This document shows, piece by piece, positions 59,603-64,000 of a DNA stretch of 64,000 nt. Below the pieces are notes generated by a model. That model worked only from the letters and a program-made list of their open reading frames with translations, searched no databases and was not told the origin of the DNA. The translations under genes were made by a program, and so were the position numbers. Numbering within the stretch: position 1 is the stretch's first letter; every line of letters starts with the position of its first letter. Source of the DNA: Cryptomeria japonica (Eukaryota > Streptophyta > Pinopsida > Cupressales > Cupressaceae); contig NC_081409.1 in NCBI RefSeq assembly GCF_030272615.1, positions 650,474,468-650,538,467 on the forward strand, given 5' to 3'.

Positions 59603-60573
59603 ATGGCTAATAGAAAAGATTTACCATTTACACTTCCGTTGTTTACCAGAGACAATTATGATTATTGGAGTATCAAAATGAAGGCCCTACTATTATCCCA
59701 AGAATTTTGGGAATTAGTGGAAGGAGGATACCTAAAACCTGCAAACCAGAATGCATTAAATGCATGGACACCACAACAAAAAACTCAGCTGAAACAAGAC
59801 AAAAAGATGACAATAAGGCTCTTTTCACTATTCAATCTGCATTGGATGATTTAATTTTCCCTTGAATTGCTAGTATGACAAAATCAAATGATGCATGGGA
59901 GGCTCTTCAAACTACATACCAAGATATAGACAAAATCAAATTTGTAAGACTTCAAATCTTTTGAAGAGAATTTGAAAATTTGAGGATGAAGGAATTTGAG
60001 TCCATGCATGAAATTATTAACAGGAATCAAGGTATTGTGAATCATCTTAGGGTTTAAGGAGAAACTATAATAGAACAAAAAACTGTAGAATTTTTTTTGA
60101 GATCTCTTCCTTCTAAATTTGATCTAGTGGTGATAACCATTGAAGAAAGTAAAGATCTAACTACTTTCCAAGTTGCAGAGTTGATTGGTTATTTGCAATC
60201 TCATGGGGAGTGTATGCAACATTCTACAGAAAGTTTTGTGCAAGCTTTCCAATCTTCTGTCAACATTGAAGAAAAGTTCAAATCTCCTCTCTCTCACACT
60301 ACTAAATCTCAAGGTGAATCTTCTGGTAATAACAGAGAAAGAGGTAGAGGAAGAGGAAGAGGAAACAATAAAGGAAGAGGAAGAAGTTCTATGGATCAAA
60401 GGAGTATCCAGTGCAAATATTGTGAAAGACATGGGCACTATGAATCTGAGTACATAAAAAAGAAATTTGACTTGAATAAGTCAAGAGCAAATTTTACAAA
60501 AGAGTCTTCTAAAGCAAAGCATTCCACATTCTTCACATGTAATTTGGCAAAAGAAAACCAAGAGCATATCTAG
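59603..60573 (+). pseudogene. copia-3 gag
   Basis: Starts MANRKDLPFTLPLFTRDNY, with the copia gag signature DYWSIKMKALLLSQEFWELV. A frame change near 59805 and stops near 59863, 59962 and 60058 break the helical core (ALFTIQSALDDLIFP, REFENLRMKEFESMH, FFLRSLPSKFDLVV). Then follow an RGRGRG basic stretch and a knuckle CKYCERHGHYESEY whose last cysteine is tyrosine, as in copia-1. The end runs to a TAG just before the protease motif WDSGCSNHM. Confidence 0.92.
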
Positions 60574-60906
60574 TTCTGGGACAGTGGTTGTTCAAATCAC
60601 ATGACAAGTAAATCTAATTACTTTGAGATAATAGTGTTCCTCCTCTCCTTAAAAAGCTCAAGTGGAAGTTCAAGCTTTAGTTCTATTCCTCCAAGTTCAC
60701 CGAGTTCTTCTACTAGCACAAACTCAGGTGAAGATTCACCTCCACTTTCACCTCTAGCATCAACTCAAAGAAAGGTACAGAGTTTAGTTGATATTTATCA
60801 AAGAAGTGCAAATATAAATCTAGTTGTTAATTTTTCTTTGCTTAGTACAATCCAAGTTGAACCCTCTGTATATGAAGACGTAGTAAAAGAATCAGTATTG
60901 GTTTAA
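60574..60906 (+). pseudogene. copia-3 protease start fused to the pre-RT linker
   Basis: FWDSGCSNHMTSKSNYFE is the beginning of a copia protease with an intact DSG. It changes at about 60625 into a Ser/Pro-rich linker (SSGSSSFSSIPPSSPSS) and RKVQSLVDIYQRS, which normally lies well downstream of integrase. An internal deletion therefore joined them. An intact copia would have roughly 1.5 kb here. Confidence 0.88.
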
Positions 60907-62371
60907 TGCTGTGAATGATGAGATGAATTCCATTCATAAAAATAATACTTGAGAATTAGTGCAACTTCCCCCAAAAAAGCAGGTGATTGGTGTGAAAAGG
61001 ATATATAAAGTCAAATATCATGCAGATGGTTCAATGGAATGACATAAGACAAGATTAATTGCCAAAGGGTTTGCAAAAACTCTTGGAGTGGATTATGTAG
61101 AGCCTTTTTCTTTTGTGGATAGACTTGATATAGTCAAGATTATATTGTGTATTGCAACACAATACAAGTGGCCAATTTTTCAGATGGATGTGAAATCAAC
61201 ATGCTTGAATGGTTATCTAGTTGAGAAAGTTTATGTGGAACAACCTATGGGTTATAAAGTTTCAAGAAAAGAACACCTAGTCTACAAGTTTAAGAAAGCC
61301 CTTTATGGGTTGAAGCAAGCTCCTCATGCCTGGTGTGCTAGGATTGACAATTATTTTATGAAGAAGGGATTCAATAGAAGCCGCTCAAAGCCTACCTTGT
61401 ATGTCCAACGTATTGGTAATAATATTCTCAAAGTTTGCCTTTATGTTGATGATCTTATTTATAAAGGTAACAACAAAGCTCCCATGGATAAGTTTTAGGT
61501 AAAAATGAGACAAGAATTTGAAATGTCAGATCTGAGACTCATGCAGTATTTTTTTGGTGTGGAAGTATAACAAACATCAAATGGTATATATATTTCCCAA
61601 ACCAAGTATGTAGTTGATTTATTGAAGAAGTTTAGAATGGTGGCATGCAAAGCACTTGCAACCCCCATAGCACTTGGAGAAAAATTTACCAAGGAAGATG
61701 CAAGTCCCAATGTTAAGAAGTTTGGTTGGTAGTCTTATGTATCTCACAACCAATAGACCCAATAATATGTATGTTGTGAGCCTCATCTCTCGGTTCATTT
61801 AAGATCCACATGAGACTCATTGGCGAGCTGCTAAAAGAATCATGAGGTATGTGAGTGACACACAAAATTTTGGCATTCATTATTCTTCCACTAATAAGTT
61901 TGAGCTAATTGGTTACACAAATTCTTATGGGTTGGCTCAGTAGATGATAGAAAATCTACATCTAGCTAAGTTTTTTCACTTGGTTCTAGAGTTGTCTCTT
62001 GGAGTAGTAAGAAAGAGGCAACTATGGCTCTTTCTTTAGCAGAAGCAGAATACATTGCAGCCACCTCAACAAGTTCTCAAGCAGTTTGGATTAGATGGAT
62101 ATTGATAGATCCACATTTGGTTCAATAGTATCCAACCACCATCTATTGTGATAAAAATAGCACTATTTACATGAAAAAGAATACTGTGTTTCATGCCAGA
62201 ATGAAGCACATAGAGATCATGACTTGGTTCAAGATGGGCAAGTGGAGTTACAGTTCCGTCCTTTATCCTGAACATGTAGTTGATATCTTCACCAAAGCTC
62301 TTCTTATGTCTAGTTTTATTGCCTTTAGGCATCAACTGAGACTCACCTCCATTGATTTTTCTAGAGGAGAT
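60907..62371 (+). pseudogene. copia-3 reverse transcriptase and RNase H
   Basis: RT: QVIGVKRIYKVKYHADG, RLIAKGFAKTLGVDY (stop nearby), QMDVKSTCLNGYLVEKVYVE, KALYGLKQAPHAWC and the active site LYVDDLIYKGN near 61441. After a stop at 61496 come EFEMSDLRLMQYFFGVE and YVVDLLKKFRM, then RNase H VDDRKST, SLAEAEYIAATSTSSQAVW and YCDKNSTIYMKKN. Frame shifts near 61725 and 61925. The element ends with VDIFTKALL and a purine-rich AGAGGAGAT before the LTR. Confidence 0.9.
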
Positions 62372-62764
62372 TGAAGATAATTTTGATATGCTCAAGATTA
62401 GAATGATGCATTGGAGATTGCTATATTGGAGATCAAGACTGTGATGGAAACTACTAAAAATGTGCTTTTGTTTTGTTAATAATATAATAGTTCGAAAATT
62501 GCTAATATAAACATTAATCTATTTTTTTTATCTTTAGAAACTGCTGTCTATGCAGTGGTTTTTATCTTTAGAAACTACTCTCTATTGTGAAAAATTGTTA
62601 TTCGTTTTTAATTTTTGTTCTTGTTTGATAGGCTTTAGCAATCTATAAATATAATCACTGTTATTTTAATTTTCATTAAATTTTTCATTTGAATAATATT
62701 CATTCTTCCTCTTAATTGATGATATGTGTTTTGTGAGTGTTTTTTAAATTATTATAATCTTCCA
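62372..62764 (+). repeat. 3' LTR of copia-3 (393 bp)
   Basis: TGAAGATAATTTTG to TATAATCTTCCA followed by ATTGG. Differs from the 5' LTR by substitutions and an insertion near 62715. Confidence 0.88.
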
Positions 62765-62769
62765 ATTGG

Positions 62770-62946
62770 TCCGCTTCAGCCCTACATGAAAGCCAAGTAA
62801 ATGATGGCCCTGATCAGACAGAATAAGAGCAATTAGTACCATCACATAAAAGAAGCAGAAAATTAGTGACACAGATCATATATAATGGTTTGAGGTGTGG
62901 GGCTTTTGTATCTTGAGATCTTTTTCCATTTTGTAAATAGAATAAA
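62770..62946 (+). promoter_or_regulatory. Conserved 5' flank of both MADS exons
   Basis: Matches 57420-57596 with few changes and would hold the 5' leader. No TATA box could be assigned with confidence; TATATAAT at about 62879 is a candidate. Confidence 0.4.
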
Positions 62947-63128
62947 ATGGTGAAGGGAAAGTTTCAGCTAAAGAGGATACAAAACCCTGTATATCATTGG
63001 CCGACTTTCTCCAAGGGCAAAATGGGACTGTTGAAGAAGGCCAGCGAGCTGTCACTTCTCTGCGATGCTAAAGTTGCTCTCATCATTTTCTCACCCACGG
63101 GAAAGCAAATCGAGTTTGCTAGCCCCAG
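62947..63128 (+). CDS. MIKC-type MADS-box gene, first exon (copy 2, partial gene)
   Basis: A 182 bp exon (60 codons plus two bases, the usual size of MIKC exon 1), starting [16 protein letters not shown] and ending in EFASPR at a strong donor CCCCAG/GTAAGAAAC. The MADS domain is recognisable by [27 protein letters not shown] and [15 protein letters not shown]. Unusual residues: V2 K3 in place of the common GR, HWP where RQV is usual, and SKGKMG where SKRRxG is usual, so two basic DNA-contact positions are altered. No stop occurs within the exon. Later exons are not in the remaining 870 bp, which does not exclude a functional gene with long introns. It could also be a processed-free pseudogene copy. 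Confidence 0.8.
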
Positions 63129-63606
63129 GTAAGAAACCTTCTTTTCTCCTCGACATATTTATCTCAAAGGCATGGATCATTGCTTCCTATTTATTTTGAG
63201 TTGTTCAACATTAGAGTTTTACAGACACATAATATGCAAATAAACAGATACAGCATGCCTGGATAAAATCTTGTATAGAAAATTTAAATCAATAAAAAAC
63301 TTACTACTTCTGCAGCACTGGAGGAAGTGACTACAATGGCTCGATGAAATCTTGTATAGTTTAATTATGACTACATTTAGATATCCAAGAACAGTTATTC
63401 AAGTTAACATGCATAATTAGCTGATAAAGCTAGCAAGGTTTACATTACCATTCATGTAGATGTATAGTATTCACACACAAGATCTCTATCATCATTGTTT
63501 ACCCAGAACAAATTGGATCCTAGTATAAGTACACAAAACCTGCAAGTGAACTGACCACCTAATTGTATCCAAGTAGATGACAAACTAAATAGAGTTGTAA
63601 GCTTAA
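63129..63606. other. Putative first intron of MADS copy 2
   Basis: Homologous to 57751-58082 up to about 63453, then unique. No exon was recognised. Confidence 0.5.
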
Positions 63607-63700
63607 ATGGCATCAGGTGTGTTAAAGAAGGAAATAAAATGGCATGAGGTGTGTTAAAGAAGGAAATAAAATGGCATGAGGCGTGTTAAGCAAGGAAATA
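63607..63700. repeat. 32 bp tandem repeat, three copies
   Basis: Units at 63607-63638, 63639-63670 and 63671-63700, starting ATGGCATSAGGYGTGTTAA. The third is two bases short. Confidence 0.95.
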
Positions 63701-64000
63701 ATTCTATGATGACAAAAAGGCTCCAAATAATCACTTCGAGGAGTTAATGTATTTCCCTAACCAATCAATAAGGTTTGAGAGGAAAGAGCTGAGAAGACCG
63801 TTTCAATAATTGGAGAGACTGAAGATTTGACAATAGTCGCCATTATATGAAGATTTATCTTTAAAGTTAGATGATGGTTATCTTAGTTATGACTGGATAG
63901 TGTTGCCATTTTTATCATGGACGCTCCTAGGATGATGGCTATCAAAATTGTAGTTGGATAGTGTTGCCTTGGTTACCAAGGTGATCCTTTGTCCAATAAC

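Larger units (their letters stand above)
59160..62764 (+). mobile_element. Degenerate Ty1/copia element (copia-3) with large pol deletion
   Basis: LTRs at 59160-59533 and 62372-62764; target duplications ATTAG (59155-59159) and ATTGG (62765-62769), one transition apart. The empty site survives at 57415-57427. Gag is followed almost directly by the linker before RT, because the protease end, integrase zinc region and integrase core are deleted at about 60625-60640. RT and RNase H are recognisable but broken. The family is related to copia-1 by its gag signature. Confidence 0.93.

Overview
This 64 kb window is AT-rich, gene-poor nuclear DNA of a seed plant. It is almost wholly made of nested LTR retrotransposons, one LINE, a few pseudogenes and two copies of an unrecognised multi-exon gene. 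The density of old, layered insertions, the very long LTRs, the divergent MADS-box exon and the overall repeat style suggest a gymnosperm with a giant genome, most likely a conifer. That is an inference from the sequence; no species can be named from it. I saw no organelle DNA, tRNA, rRNA or CRISPR.

Layout. 0.5-5.1 kb: minus-strand Ty3/gypsy remnant (RNase H, RT, protease, gag, PBS, 5' LTR), with a plus-strand solo LTR inside gag. 6.87-11.95 kb: nearly complete plus-strand Ty1/copia element with TCTAA target duplications, inactivated by stops, frameshifts and lost catalytic residues. 11.97-13.02 kb: minus-strand PPR pseudogene. 14.80-18.95 kb: probable giant solo LTR. 21.0-35.7 kb: an old composite of copia remnants (family E) and a minus-strand LTR, split by a LINE (21.9-25.57 kb) and by a Tnt1-like minus-strand copia element (26.02-34.90 kb). 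That copia element carries a 3.37 kb insertion of its own. A second copy of the composite, without those two insertions, lies at 54.7-57.2 kb.

37.8-53.0 kb: two paralogous copies (A and B) of an unrecognised multi-exon gene on the minus strand. They share exon sizes, splice sites, a cysteine-rich finger-like motif and an upstream palindrome. Copy A is interrupted upstream by a 9.4 kb young LTR element (40.36-49.80 kb) that has gag-like and proline-rich reading frames but no visible polymerase. That element contains its own 1.2 kb solo LTR.

57.4-64 kb: a duplicated segment carrying the first exon of an unusual MIKC-type MADS-box gene. A degenerate copia element (59.16-62.76 kb) sits upstream of the second copy, and the first copy preserves the matching empty site. 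Copy 1 has a 28 bp exon deletion and is a pseudogene. Copy 2 is open with an intact splice donor, and further exons could lie beyond the window.

None of the transposon coding regions appears fully functional. The two items most worth pursuing are the A/B gene family and the altered MADS-box exon.
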